Source: Hippophae tibetana (lineage: Eukaryota; Streptophyta; Magnoliopsida; Rosales; Elaeagnaceae). From it: a stretch of 64,000 nt of DNA. Each line of letters begins with the position of its first letter. Positions within the stretch are counted from its first letter, which is position 1. Under the pieces are notes generated by a model. The model searched no databases, was not told the origin of the DNA, and saw only the letters and a list, made by a program, of their open reading frames with translations. The DNA is taken from assembly GCA_037013495.1 (NCBI GenBank), contig CM072801.1:37250001-37314000 (forward strand), read 5' to 3'. Position numbers and translations under genes: made by a program. Positions 38,527 through 51,369 of this stretch are shown piece by piece.

Positions 38527-41500
38527 CTGAAAATATGTAATATATCTTCATATATGTATTTTTTTGAATTTTACATTTAAAAAAACTTTGTCCATTGAAT
38601 TTTCCTATTCTATCATAAGTCAAAATCTTAAAGAAAGATAGATATTTGTATACCAAGTCTTGTGTTTTCTTTCAATTTTTTTGTCATTATTTTGTCTTTC
38701 GATTTAATTTCCTAGTTTTCTTTAAATTCTTTCTACCTTCTTCATGATTTATGTTTTTTGTGGTCAACCTATCTTTGTTCTTGAAAAAACCTTAGAGCTA
38801 CTCCAGTTCGCGATTTCAATCAAAACTAGGTTACTAATATGGGTTGCAACTTTAAACTGTTGTAACTATTAATTGGTTTATCGTAATGACTATTATAATC
38901 AATCAAATCGTTGCTCTTTCGATTCCAAAAACACGCTCAAAGAAAAGTTTATTTGTCGGAATCAGTTAACCAAAATTACTTCGTTTACACTACTTGCCAA
39001 CCTCAAATAGTTAGGTGGCTTCTTATTGCGTTGTTTTCTGTTCTTGTTCTTTTGGGTTCCAATTTGATCATCTTAACCTTGTTCTAAGCAATTTAATCAT
39101 TCTTAATCGTTGAGTTCCTATGTTGTCCGCCAAAAGGTTCCGCATCAATTGGTATCAAATCCTTGGTTGCTGAAAATATGTAATTTATCTTCATATATGT
39201 ATTTTTTTGAATTTTACATTTAAAAAAAACTTTGTCCATTGAATTTTATATGCTTTCATAAATCAAAATCACAATGAAAGATAGATATTTGTATACCAAG
39301 TCTTGTGTTTTTGCTTTCAATTTTGTTGTCATTATTTGGTCTTTCGATTTAATTTCCTAGTTTTCATTAAATTCTTTGTACCTTCTTCATGATTTATGTT
39401 TTTTGTGGTCAACCTATCTTTGTTCTTGAAAAAACCTTAGAGCTACTCCAGTTCGCGATTTCAATCAAATCTAGGTTACTAATATGGGTTGCTACTTTAA
39501 ACTGTTGTAACCTTTAATTGGTTTATCGAAATGACTATTATAATCAATCAAATCGTTGCTCTTTCTATTCCAAAAACACGCTCAAAGAAAAGTTTATTTA
39601 TCGGAATCGTTTAACCAAAATTACTTCGTTTACACTACTTGCCAACATCAAATAGTTAGGTGGCTTCTTATTGCGTTGTTTTCTGTTCTTGTTCTTTTGG
39701 GTTCCAATTTGATCATCTTAACCCTGTTCTAAGCAATTTAATCATTCTTAATCGTTGAGTTCCTATGTTGTCCGCCAAAAGGTTCCGCATCATTTGGTAT
39801 CAAAGCCTTGTTGCTGAAAATATATAATATAAATTCATATATGTATTTTTTTGAATTTTACATTTAAAAAAACTTTGTCCATTGAATTTTTCTATTCTTT
39901 CATAAGTCAAAATCTTAAAGAAAGATAGATATTTGTATACCAAGTCTTGTGTTTTCTTTCAATTTTTTTGTCATTATTTTGTCTTTCGATTTAATTTCCT
40001 AGTTTTCTTTAAATTCTTTGTACCTTCTTCATGATTTATGTTTTTTGTGGTCAACCTATCTTTGTTCTTGAAAAAACTTAGAGCTACTCCAGTTCGCGAT
40101 TTCAATCAAAACTAGGTTACTAATATGGGTTGCAACTTTAAACTGTTGTAACTTTTAATTGGTTTATCGAAATGACTATTATAATCAATCAAATCGTTGC
40201 TCTTTCGATTCCAAAAACACGCTCAAAGAAAAGTTTATTTATCAGAATCGGTTAACCAAAATTACTTCGTTTACACTACTTGCCAACCTCAAATAGTTAC
40301 GTGGCTTCTCATTGCGTTGTTTTCTGTTCTTTTTCTTTCGGGTTCCAATTTGATCATCTTAACCCTGTTCTAAGAAATTTAATCATTCTTAATCGTTGAG
40401 TTCCTATGTTGTCCGCCAAATGGTTCCGCATCATTTGGTATCAAAGCCTTGGTTGCTGAAAATATGTAATATATCTTCATATATGTATTTTTTTTGAATT
40501 TTACATTTAAAAAAACTTTGTCCATTCAATTTTCCTATTCTATCATAAGTCAAAATCTTAAAGAAAGATAGATATTTGTATACCAAGTCTTGTGTTTTCT
40601 TTCAATTTTTTTGTCATTATTTTGTCTTTCGATTTAATTTCCTAGTTTTCTTTAAATTCTTTCTACCTTCTTCATGATTTATGTTTTTTGTGGTCAACCT
40701 ATCTTTGTTCTTGAAAAAACCTTAGAGCTACTCCAGTTCGCGATTTCAAGCAAAACTAGGTTACTAATATGGGTTGCAACTTTAAACTGTTGTAACTATT
40801 AATTGGTTTATCGTAATGACTATTATAATCAATCAAATCGTTGCTCTTTCGATTCAAAAACACGCTCAAAGAAAAGTTTATTTGTCGGAATCAGTTAACC
40901 AAAATTACTTCGTTTACACTACTTTCCAACCTCAAATAGTTAGGTGGCTTCTTATTACGTTGTTTTCGGTTCTTGTTTCTTTGGGTTCCAATTTGATCAT
41001 CTTACCCTTGTTCTAAGCAATTTAATCATTCTTAATCGTTGAGTTCCTATGTTGTCCGCCAAAAGGTTCCGCATCATTTGGTATCAAATCCTTGGTTGCT
41101 GAAAATATGTAATTTATCTTCATATATGTATTTTTTTGAATTTTACATTTAAAAAAAACTTTGTCCATTGAATTTTATATGCTTTCATAAGTCAAAATCA
41201 CAATGAAAGATAGATATTTGTATACCAAGTCTTGTGTTTTCTTTCAATTTTGTTGTCATTATTTTGTCTTTCGATTTAATTTCCTAGTTTTCATTAAATT
41301 CTTTGTACCTTCTTCATGATTTATGTTTTTTGTGGTCAACCTATCTTTGTTCTTGAAAAAACCTTAGAGCTACTCCAGTTCGCGATTTCAATCAAATCTA
41401 GGTTACTAATATGGGTTGCTACTTTAAACTGTTGTAGGTTTTAATTGGTTTATCGAAATGACTATTATAATCAATCAAATCGTTGCTCTTTCTATTCCAA

Positions 41501-42381
41501 AAACACGCTCACAGAAAAGTTTATTTATCGGAATCGGTTAACCAAAATTACTTCGTTTATACTACTTGCCAACCTCAAGTAGTTAGGTGGCTTCTTATTG
41601 TGTTGTTTTCTGTTCTTGTTCTTTTGGGTTCCAATTTGATCATCTTAACCCTGTTCTAAGCAATTTAATCATTCTTAATCGTTGAGTTCCTATGTTGCCG
41701 CCAAAAGGGTCCGCATCATTTGGTATCAAAGCCTTGGTTGCTGAAAATATGTAATTTATCTTCATATATGTATTTTTTTGAATTTTGCAATTAAAAAAAC
41801 TTTGTCCATTGAATTTTCTATTCTTTCGTAAGTGAAAATCACAAAGAAAGATAGATATTTGTATACCAAGTCATGTGTTTTCTTTCAATTTTGTTGTCAT
41901 TATTTTGTCTTTCGATTTAATTTCCTAGTTTTCTTTAAATCCTTTGTGCCTTCTTCATTATTTATGTTTTTTGTGGTCCACCTATGTTTGTTCTTGAAAA
42001 AACCTTAGAGCTACTCCAGTTCGTGATTTCAATCAAAACTAGGTTACTAATATGGGTTGCTACTTTAAACTGTTGTAACTTTTAATTGGTTTATCGAAAT
42101 GACTATTATAATCAATCAAATAGTTGCTCTTTCTATTCCAAAAACACGCTCACAGAAAAGTTTATTTATCGGAATCGATTAACCAAAATTACTTCGTTTA
42201 CACTACTTGCCAACCTCAAGTAGTTAGGTGGCTTCTTATTGTGTTGTTTTCTGTTCTTGTTCTTTTGGGTTCCAATTTGATCATCTTAACCCTGTTCTAA
42301 GCAATTTAATCATTCTTAATCGTTGAGTTCCTATGTTGCCGCCAAAAGGGTCCGCATCATTTGGTATCAAAGCCTTGGTTG
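38527..42381 (+). repeat. Six-unit block, copy 2 (units 61-66)
   Basis: Units 61-65 repeat 55-59 with few differences. Those noticed are 'gaaaaaacttagagc' (one C lost, about 40070) and 'ggcttctcattgcg' in unit 63. Unit 66 (41741) matches unit 60 at the front but continues with its own rear: 'caaatagttgctc', 'ggaatcgattaacc' and the tail 'gccgccaaaagggtcc'. Unit 69 (43666) shares that rear. Confidence 0.85.
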
Positions 42382-44946
42382 CTGAAAATATGTAATATAA
42401 ATTCATATATGTATTTTTTTGAATTTTACATTTAAAAAAACTTTGTCCATTGAATTTTTCTATTCTTTCATAAGTCAAAATCTTAAAGAAAGATAGATAT
42501 TTGTATACCAAGTCTTGTGTTTTCTTTCAATTTTTTTGTCATTATTTTGTCTTTCGATTTAATTTCCTAGTTTTCTTTAAATTCTTTGTACCTTCTTCAT
42601 GATTTATGTTTTTTGTGGTCAACCTATCTTTGTTCTTGAAAAAACTTAGAGCTACTCCAGTTCGCGATTTCAATCAAAACTAGGTTACTAATATGGGTTG
42701 CAACTTTAAACTGTTGTAACTTTTAATTGGTTTATCGAAATGACTATTATAATCAATCAAATCGTTGCTCTTTCGATTCCAAAAACACGCTCAAAGAAAA
42801 GTTTATTTATCAGAATCGGTTAACCAAAATTACTTCGTTTACACTACTTGCCAACCTCAAATAGTTACGTGGCTTCTCATTGCGTTGTTTTCTGTTCTTT
42901 TTCTTTCGGGTTCCAATTTGATCATCTTAACCCTGTTCTAAGAAATTTAATCATTCTTAATCGTTGAGTTCCTATGTTGTCCGCCAAAAGGTTCCGCATC
43001 ATTTGGTATCAAATCCTTGGTTGCTGAAAATATGTAATATATCTTCATATATGTATTTTTTTGAATTTTACATTTAAAAAAAACTTTGTCCATTGAATTT
43101 TATATGCTTTCATAAGTCAAAATCACAATGAAAGATAGATATTTGTATACCAAGTCTTGTGTTTTCTTTCAATTTTGTTGTCATTATTTTGTCTTTCGAT
43201 TTAATTTCCTAGTTTTCATTAAATTCTTTGTACCTTCTTCATGATTTATGTTTTTTGTGGTCAACCTATCTTTGTTCTTGAAAAAACCTTAGAGCTACTC
43301 CAGTTCGCGATTTCAATCAAATCTAGGTTACTAATATGGGTTGCTACTTTAAACTGTTGTAGGTTTTAATTGGTTTATCGAAATGACTATTATAATCAAT
43401 CAAATCGTTGCTCTTTCTATTCCAAAAACACGCTCACAGAAAAGTTTATTTATCGGAATCGGTTAACCAAAATTACTTCGTTTATACTACTTGCCAACCT
43501 CAAGTAGTTAGGTGGCTTCTTATTGTGTTGTTTTCTGTTCTTGTTCTTTTGGGTTCCAATTTGATCATCTTAACCCTGTTCTAAGCAATTTAATCATTCT
43601 TAATCGTTGAGTTCCTATGTTGCCGCCAAAAGGGTCCGCATCATTTGGTATCAAAGCCTTGGTTGCTGAAAATATGTAATTTATCTTCATATATGTATTT
43701 TTTTGAATTTTGCAATTAAAAAAACTTTGTCCATTGAATTTTCTATTCTTTCGTAAGTGAAAATCACAAAGAAAGATAGATATTTGTATACCAAGTCATG
43801 TGTTTTCTTTCAATTTTGTTGTCATTATTTTGTCTTTCGATTTAATTTCCTAGTTTTCTTTAAATCCTTTGTGCCTTCTTCATTATTTATGTTTTTTGTG
43901 GTCCACCTATGTTTGTTCTTGAAAAAACCTTAGAGCTACTCCAGTTCGTGATTTCAATCAAAACTAGGTTACTAATATGGGTTGCTACTTTAAACTGTTG
44001 TAACTTTTAATTGGTTTATCGAAATGACTATTATAATCAATCAAATAGTTGCTCTTTCTATTCCAAAAACACGCTCACAGAAAAGTTTATTTATCGGAAT
44101 CGATTAACCAAAATTACTTCGTTTACACTACTTGCCAACCTCAAGTAGTTAGGTGGCTTCTTATTGTGTTGTTTTCTGTTCTTGTTCTTTTGGGTTCCAA
44201 TTTGATCATCTTAACCCTGTTCTAAGCAATTTAATCATTCTTAATCGTTGAGTTCCTATGTTGCCGCCAAAAGGGTCCGCATCATTTGGTATCAAAGCCT
44301 TGGTTGCTGAAAATATGTAATTTATCTTCATATATGTATTTTTTTGAATTTTACATTTTAAAAATTTTGTCCATTGAATTTTCTATTCTTTCATAAGTCA
44401 AAATCACAAAGAAAGATAGATATTTGTATACCAAGTCTTGTGTTTTCTTTCAATTTTGTTGTCATTATTTTGTCTATCGATTTAATTTCCTAGTTTTCTT
44501 TAAATTCTTTGTACCTTTTTCATGATTTATGTTTTTTGTGGTCAACCTATCTTTGTTCTTGAAAAAACCTTAGAGCTACTCAAGTTCTCGATTTCAATCA
44601 AAACTAGGTTACTAATATGGGTTGCAACTTTAAACTGTTGTAACCTTTAATTGGTTTATCGAAATGACTATTATAATCAATCAAATCGTTGCTCTTTCTA
44701 TTCCAAAAACACGCTCAAAGAAAAGTTTATTTATCGGAATCGTTTAACCAAAATTACTTCGTTTACACTACTTGCCAACATCAAATAGTTAGGTGGCTTC
44801 TTATTGCGTTGTTTTCTGTTCTTGTTCTTTTGGGTTCCAATTTGATCATCTTAACCCTGTTCTAAGCAATTTAATCATTCTTAATCGTTGAGTTCCTATG
44901 TTGGCCGCCAAAAGGTTCCGCATCATTTGGTATCAAAGCCTTGTTG
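42382..44946 (+). repeat. Units 67-70: rearranged junction of re-copied units
   Basis: Unit 67 copies unit 63, including the one-base loss 'gaaaaaacttagagc' and 'ggcttctcattgcg', but starts 'gtaatataaattc' and ends 'ccaaaaggttcc...caaatcc'. Unit 68 starts 'gtaatatatcttc' and continues as unit 65. Unit 69 copies unit 66, including 'caaatagttgctc' and 'ggaatcgattaacc'. Unit 70 begins like unit 30 with a shortened tract ('acattttaaaaattttg') and ends 'gttggccgccaaaagg'. Because unit 67 carries changes private to unit 63, this segment was copied after the 3.86 kb duplication. Confidence 0.75.
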
Positions 44947-47514
44947 CTGAAAATATGTAATTTATCTTCATATATGTATTTTTTTGAATTTTACATTTTA
45001 AAAAACTTTGTCCATTGAATTTTCTATTCTTTCATAAGTCAAAATCACAAAGAAAGATAGATATTTGTATACCAAGTCTTGTGTTTTCTTTCAATTTTGT
45101 TGTCATTATTTTGTCTATCGATTTAATTTCCTAGTTTTCTTTAAATTCTTTGTACCTTCTCCATGATTTATGTTTTTTGTGGTCAACCTATCTTTGTTCT
45201 TGAAAAAACCTTAGAGCTACTCTAGTTCACGATTTCAATCAAAACTAGGTTACTAATATGGGTTGTAACTTTAAACTGTTGTAACTTTTAATTGGTTTAT
45301 CGAAATGACTATTATAATCAATCAAATCGTTGCTCTTTCGATTCCAAAAACACGCTCAAAGAAAAGTTTATTTATCAGAATCGGTTAACCAAAATTACTT
45401 CGTTTACACTACTTGCCAACCTCAAATAGTTACGTGGCTTCTTATTGCGTTGTTTTCTGTTCTTTTTCTTTCGGGTTCCAATTTGATCATCTTAACCCTG
45501 TTCTAAGAAATTTAATCATTCTTAATCGTTGAGTTCCTATGTTGTCCGCCAAATGGTTCCGCATCATTTGGTATCAAAGCCTTGGTTGCTGAAAATATGT
45601 AATATATCTTCATATATGTATTTTTTTTGAATTTTACATTTAAAAAAACTTTGTCCATTCAATTTTCCTATTCTATCATAAGTCAAAATCTTAAAGAAAG
45701 ATAGATATTTGTATACCAAGTCTTGTGTTTTCTTTCAATTTTTTTGTCATTATTTTGTCTTTCGATTTAATTTCCTAGTTTTCTTTAAATTCTTTCTACC
45801 TTCTTCATGATTTATGTTTTTTGTGGTCAACCTATCTTTGTTCTTGAAAAAACCTTAGAGCTACTCCAGTTCGCGATTTCAAGCAAAACTAGGTTACTAA
45901 TATGGGTTGCAACTTTAAACTGTTGTAACTATTAATTGGTTTATCGTAATGACTATTATAATCAATCAAATCGTTGCTCTTTCGATTCAAAAACACGCTC
46001 AAAGAAAAGTTTATTTGTCGGAATCAGTTAACCAAAATTACTTCGTTTACACTACTTTCCAACCTCAAATAGTTAGGTGGCTTCTTATTACGTTGTTTTC
46101 GGTTCTTGTTTCTTTGGGTTCCAATTTGATCATCTTACCCTTGTTCTAAGCAATTTAATCATTCTTAATCGTTGAGTTCCTATGTTGTCCGCCAAAAGGT
46201 TCCGCATCATTTGGTATCAAATCCTTGGTTGCTGAAAATATGTAATTTATCTTCATATATGTATTTTTTTGAATTTTACATTTAAAAAAAACTTTGTCCA
46301 TTGAATTTTATATGCTTTCATAAGTCAAAATCACAATGAAAGATAGATATTTGTATACCAAGTCTTGTGTTTTCTTTCAATTTTGTTGTCATTATTTTGT
46401 CTTTCGATTTAATTTCCTAGTTTTCATTAAATTCTTTGTACCTTCTTCATGATTTATGTTTTTTGTGGTCAACCTATCTTTGTTCTTGAAAAAACCTTAG
46501 AGCTACTCCAGTTCGCGATTTCAATCAAATCTAGGTTACTAATATGGGTTGCTACTTTAAACTGTTGTAGGTTTTAATTGGTTTATCGAAATGACTATTA
46601 TAATCAATCAAATCGTTGCTCTTTCTATTCCAAAAACACGCTCACAGAAAAGTTTATTTATCGGAATCGGTTAACCAAAATTACTTCGTTTATACTACTT
46701 GCCAACCTCAAGTAGTTAGGTGGCTTCTTATTGTGTTGTTTTCTGTTCTTGTTCTTTTGGGTTCCAATTTGATCATCTTAACCCTGTTCTAAGCAATTTA
46801 ATCATTCTTAATCGTTGAGTTCCTATGTTGCCGCCAAAAGGGTCCGCATCATTTGGTATCAAAGCCTTGGTTGCTGAAAATATGTAATTTATCTTCATAT
46901 ATGTATTTTTTTGAATTTTGCAATTAAAAAAACTTTGTCCATTGAATTTTCTATTCTTTCGTAAGTGAAAATCACAAAGAAAGATAGATATTTGTATACC
47001 AAGTCATGTGTTTTCTTTCAATTTTGTTGTCATTATTTTGTCTTTCGATTTAATTTCCTAGTTTTCTTTAAATCCTTTGTGCCTTCTTCATTATTTATGT
47101 TTTTTGTGGTCCACCTATGTTTGTTCTTGAAAAAACCTTAGAGCTACTCCAATTCGTGATTTCAATCAAAACTAGGTTACTAATATGGGTTGCTACTTTA
47201 AACTGTTGTAACTTTTAATTGGTTTATCGAAATGACTATTATAATCAATCAAATCGTTGCTCTTTCTATTCCAAAAACACGCTCACAGAAAAGTTTATTT
47301 ATCGGAATCGGTTAACCAAAATTACTTCGTTTACACTACTTGCCAACCTCAAGTAGTTAGGTGGCTTCTTATTGTGTTGTTTTCTGTTCTTGTTCTTTTG
47401 GGTTCCAATTTGATCATCTTAACCCTGTTCTAAGCAATTTAATCATTCTTAATCGTTGAGTTCCTATGTTGCCGCCAAAAGGGTCCGCATCATTTGGTAT
47501 CAAAGCCTTGGTTG
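44947..47514 (+). repeat. Four-unit block, copy 1 (units 71-74), 2568 bp
   Basis: Unit 71 has 'accttctccatgattt', 'ctctagttcacgattt' and 'atgggttgtaac'. Units 72-73 match 58-59 and 64-65. Unit 74 matches the front of units 60 and 66 but has 'ctccaattcgtgattt' and a 'gccgccaaaagggtcc' tail. The next copy follows directly at exactly 2,568 bp. Confidence 0.88.
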
Positions 47515-50082
47515 CTGAAAATATGTAATTTATCTTCATATATGTATTTTTTTGAATTTTACATTTTAAAAAACTTTGTCCATTGAATTTTCTATTCTTT
47601 CATAAGTCAAAATCACAAAGAAAGATAGATATTTGTATACCAAGTCTTGTGTTTTCTTTCAATTTTGTTGTCATTATTTTGTCTATCGATTTAATTTCCT
47701 AGTTTTCTTTAAATTCTTTGTACCTTCTCCATGATTTATGTTTTTTGTGGTCAACCTATCTTTGTTCTTGAAAAAACCTTAGAGCTACTCTAGTTCACGA
47801 TTTCAATCAAAACTAGGTTACTAATATGGGTTGTAACTTTAAACTGTTGTAACTTTTAATTGGTTTATCGAAATGACTATTATAATCAATCAAATCGTTG
47901 CTCTTTCGATTCCAAAAACACGCTCAAAGAAAAGTTTATTTATCAGAATCGGTTAACCAAAATTACTTCGTTTACACTACTTGCCAACCTCAAATAGTTA
48001 CGTGGCTTCTTATTGCGTTGTTTTCTGTTCTTTTTCTTTCGGGTTCCAATTTGATCATCTTAACCCTGTTCTAAGAAATTTAATCATTCTTAATCGTTGA
48101 GTTCCTATGTTGTCCGCCAAATGGTTCCGCATCATTTGGTATCAAAGCCTTGGTTGCTGAAAATATGTAATATATCTTCATATATGTATTTTTTTTGAAT
48201 TTTACATTTAAAAAAACTTTGTCCATTCAATTTTCCTATTCTATCATAAGTCAAAATCTTAAAGAAAGATAGATATTTGTATACCAAGTCTTGTGTTTTC
48301 TTTCAATTTTTTTGTCATTATTTTGTCTTTCGATTTAATTTCCTAGTTTTCTTTAAATTCTTTCTACCTTCTTCATGATTTATGTTTTTTGTGGTCAACC
48401 TATCTTTGTTCTTGAAAAAACCTTAGAGCTACTCCAGTTCGCGATTTCAAGCAAAACTAGGTTACTAATATGGGTTGCAACTTTAAACTGTTGTAACTAT
48501 TAATTGGTTTATCGTAATGACTATTATAATCAATCAAATCGTTGCTCTTTCGATTCAAAAACACGCTCAAAGAAAAGTTTATTTGTCGGAATCAGTTAAC
48601 CAAAATTACTTCGTTTACACTACTTTCCAACCTCAAATAGTTAGGTGGCTTCTTATTACGTTGTTTTCGGTTCTTGTTTCTTTGGGTTCCAATTTGATCA
48701 TCTTACCCTTGTTCTAAGCAATTTAATCATTCTTAATCGTTGAGTTCCTATGTTGTCCGCCAAAAGGTTCCGCATCATTTGGTATCAAATCCTTGGTTGC
48801 TGAAAATATGTAATTTATCTTCATATATGTATTTTTTTGAATTTTACATTTAAAAAAAACTTTGTCCATTGAATTTTATATGCTTTCATAAGTCAAAATC
48901 ACAATGAAAGATAGATATTTGTATACCAAGTCTTGTGTTTTCTTTCAATTTTGTTGTCATTATTTTGTCTTTCGATTTAATTTCCTAGTTTTCATTAAAT
49001 TCTTTGTACCTTCTTCATGATTTATGTTTTTTGTGGTCAACCTATCTTTGTTCTTGAAAAAACCTTAGAGCTACTCCAGTTCGCGATTTCAATCAAATCT
49101 AGGTTACTAATATGGGTTGCTACTTTAAACTGTTGTAGGTTTTAATTGGTTTATCGAAATGACTATTATAATCAATCAAATCGTTGCTCTTTCTATTCCA
49201 AAAACACGCTCACAGAAAAGTTTATTTATCGGAATCGGTTAACCAAAATTACTTCGTTTATACTACTTGCCAACCTCAAGTAGTTAGGTGGCTTCTTATT
49301 GTGTTGTTTTCTGTTCTTGTTCTTTTGGGTTCCAATTTGATCATCTTAACCCTGTTCTAAGCAATTTAATCATTCTTAATCGTTGAGTTCCTATGTTGCC
49401 GCCAAAAGGGTCCGCATCATTTGGTATCAAAGCCTTGGTTGCTGAAAATATGTAATTTATCTTCATATATGTATTTTTTTGAATTTTGCAATTAAAAAAA
49501 CTTTGTCCATTGAATTTTCTATTCTTTCGTAAGTGAAAATCACAAAGAAAGATAGATATTTGTATACCAAGTCATGTGTTTTCTTTCAATTTTGTTGTCA
49601 TTATTTTGTCTTTCGATTTAATTTCCTAGTTTTCTTTAAATCCTTTGTGCCTTCTTCATTATTTATGTTTTTTGTGGTCCACCTATGTTTGTTCTTGAAA
49701 AAACCTTAGAGCTACTCCAATTCGTGATTTCAATCAAAACTAGGTTACTAATATGGGTTGCTACTTTAAACTGTTGTAACTTTTAATTGGTTTATCGAAA
49801 TGACTATTATAATCAATCAAATCGTTGCTCTTTCTATTCCAAAAACACGCTCACAGAAAAGTTTATTTATCGGAATCGGTTAACCAAAATTACTTCGTTT
49901 ACACTACTTGCCAACCTCAAGTAGTTAGGTGGCTTCTTATTGTGTTGTTTTCTGTTCTTGTTCTTTTGGGTTCCAATTTGATCATCTTAACCCTGTTCTA
50001 AGCAATTTAATCATTCTTAATCGTTGAGTTCCTATGTTGCCGCCAAAAGGGTCCGCATCATTTGGTATCAAAGCCTTGGTTG
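47515..50082 (+). repeat. Four-unit block, copy 2 (units 75-78), 2568 bp
   Basis: On reading through, no difference from 44947-47514 was noticed, including private marks such as 'accttctccatgattt', 'ctctagttcacgattt' and 'ctccaattcgtgattt'. The identity continues into the first ~320 bases of unit 79 (50083), which then departs with 'actttaaaatattg'. This is among the youngest duplications in the window, together with the unit 10/11 pair. Confidence 0.88.
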
Positions 50083-51369
50083 CTGAAAATATGTAATTTA
50101 TCTTCATATATGTATTTTTTTGAATTTTACATTTTAAAAAACTTTGTCCATTGAATTTTCTATTCTTTCATAAGTCAAAATCACAAAGAAAGATAGATAT
50201 TTGTATACCAAGTCTTGTGTTTTCTTTCAATTTTGTTGTCATTATTTTGTCTATCGATTTAATTTCCTAGTTTTCTTTAAATTCTTTGTACCTTCTCCAT
50301 GATTTATGTTTTTTGTGGTCAACCTATCTTTGTTCTTGAAAAAACCTTAGAGCTACTCTAGTTCACGATTTCAATCAAAACTAGGTTACTAATATGGGTT
50401 GTAACTTTAAAATATTGTAACTTTTAATTGGTTTATCGAAATGACTATTATAATCAATCAAATCGTTGCTCTTTCTATCCCAAAAACACGCTCAAAGAAA
50501 ATTTTATTTATCGGAATTTGTTTTACCAAAATTACTTCATTTACACTACTTTCCAACCTCAAATAGTTAGGTGGCTTCTTATTGCGTTTTTTTCTGTTCT
50601 TGTTCTTTTTATGTTCCAATTTGATCATCTTAACCCTGTTTTAAGCAATTTAATCATTCTTAATCGTTGAGTTCCTATGTTATCCGCCAAAAGGTTCCGC
50701 ATCATTTGGTATCAAAGCCTTGTTGCTGAAAATATATAATATAACTTCATATATGTATTTTTTTGAATTTTACATTTAAAAAAACTTTGTCCATTGAATT
50801 TTCCTATTCTATCATAAATCAAAATCTTAAAGAAAGATAGATATTTGTATACCAAGTCTTGTGTTTTCTTTCAATTTTTTTGTCATTATTTTGTCTTTCG
50901 ATTTAATTTCCTAGTTTTCTTTAAATTCTTTGTACCTTTTTCATGATTTATGTTTTTTGTGGTCAACCTATCTTTGTTCTTGAAAAAACCTTAGAGCTAC
51001 TCAAGTTCTCGATTTCAATCAAAACTAGGTTACTAATATGGGTTGCAACTTTAAACTGTTGTAACTTTAAATTGGTTTATCGAAATGACTATTATAATCA
51101 ATCAAATCGTCGCTCTTTCGATTAAAAAAACACGCTCAAAGAAAAGTTTATTTATCGGAATTTGTTTTAACAAAATTACTTCGTTTACACTACTTGCCAA
51201 CCTCAAATAGTTAGGTGGCTTCTTACTGCGTTTTTTTCTGTTCTTGTTCTTTTTATGTTCCAATTTGATCATCTTAACCCTGTTCTAAGCAATTTAATCA
51301 TTCTTAATCGTTGAGTTCCTATGTTATCCGCCAAAAGGTTTCGCATCATTTGGTATCAAAGCCTTGTTG
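50083..51369 (+). repeat. Units 79-80: start of the right-hand family; first copy of a pair repeated 9,002 bp away
   Basis: Unit 79 has the unit 71 front, then 'actttaaaatattg', 'tctatcccaaaaacac', 'gaaaattttatttatc' and 'tttttatgttccaa'. Unit 80 has 'ataatataacttc', 'cataaatcaaaatc', 'actttaaattgg' and 'tcgattaaaaaaacac', with private 'tttaacaaaattac'. Both recur at 59085 and 59728. The few differences include 'acttcatttacac' against 'acttcgtttacac', and 'ctgttttaagc' against 'ctgttctaagc'. Confidence 0.82.

Noticed and set aside
50943-51125. 60-codon ATG open frame (also at 27824, 53514, 54158, 58016, 59945 and 62518)
   Set aside because: It is confined to the unit type with 'tcgattaaaaaaac' and depends on one base deletion. 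No ribosome-context, domain or homology evidence supports it. The copies are recent duplicates of one another.
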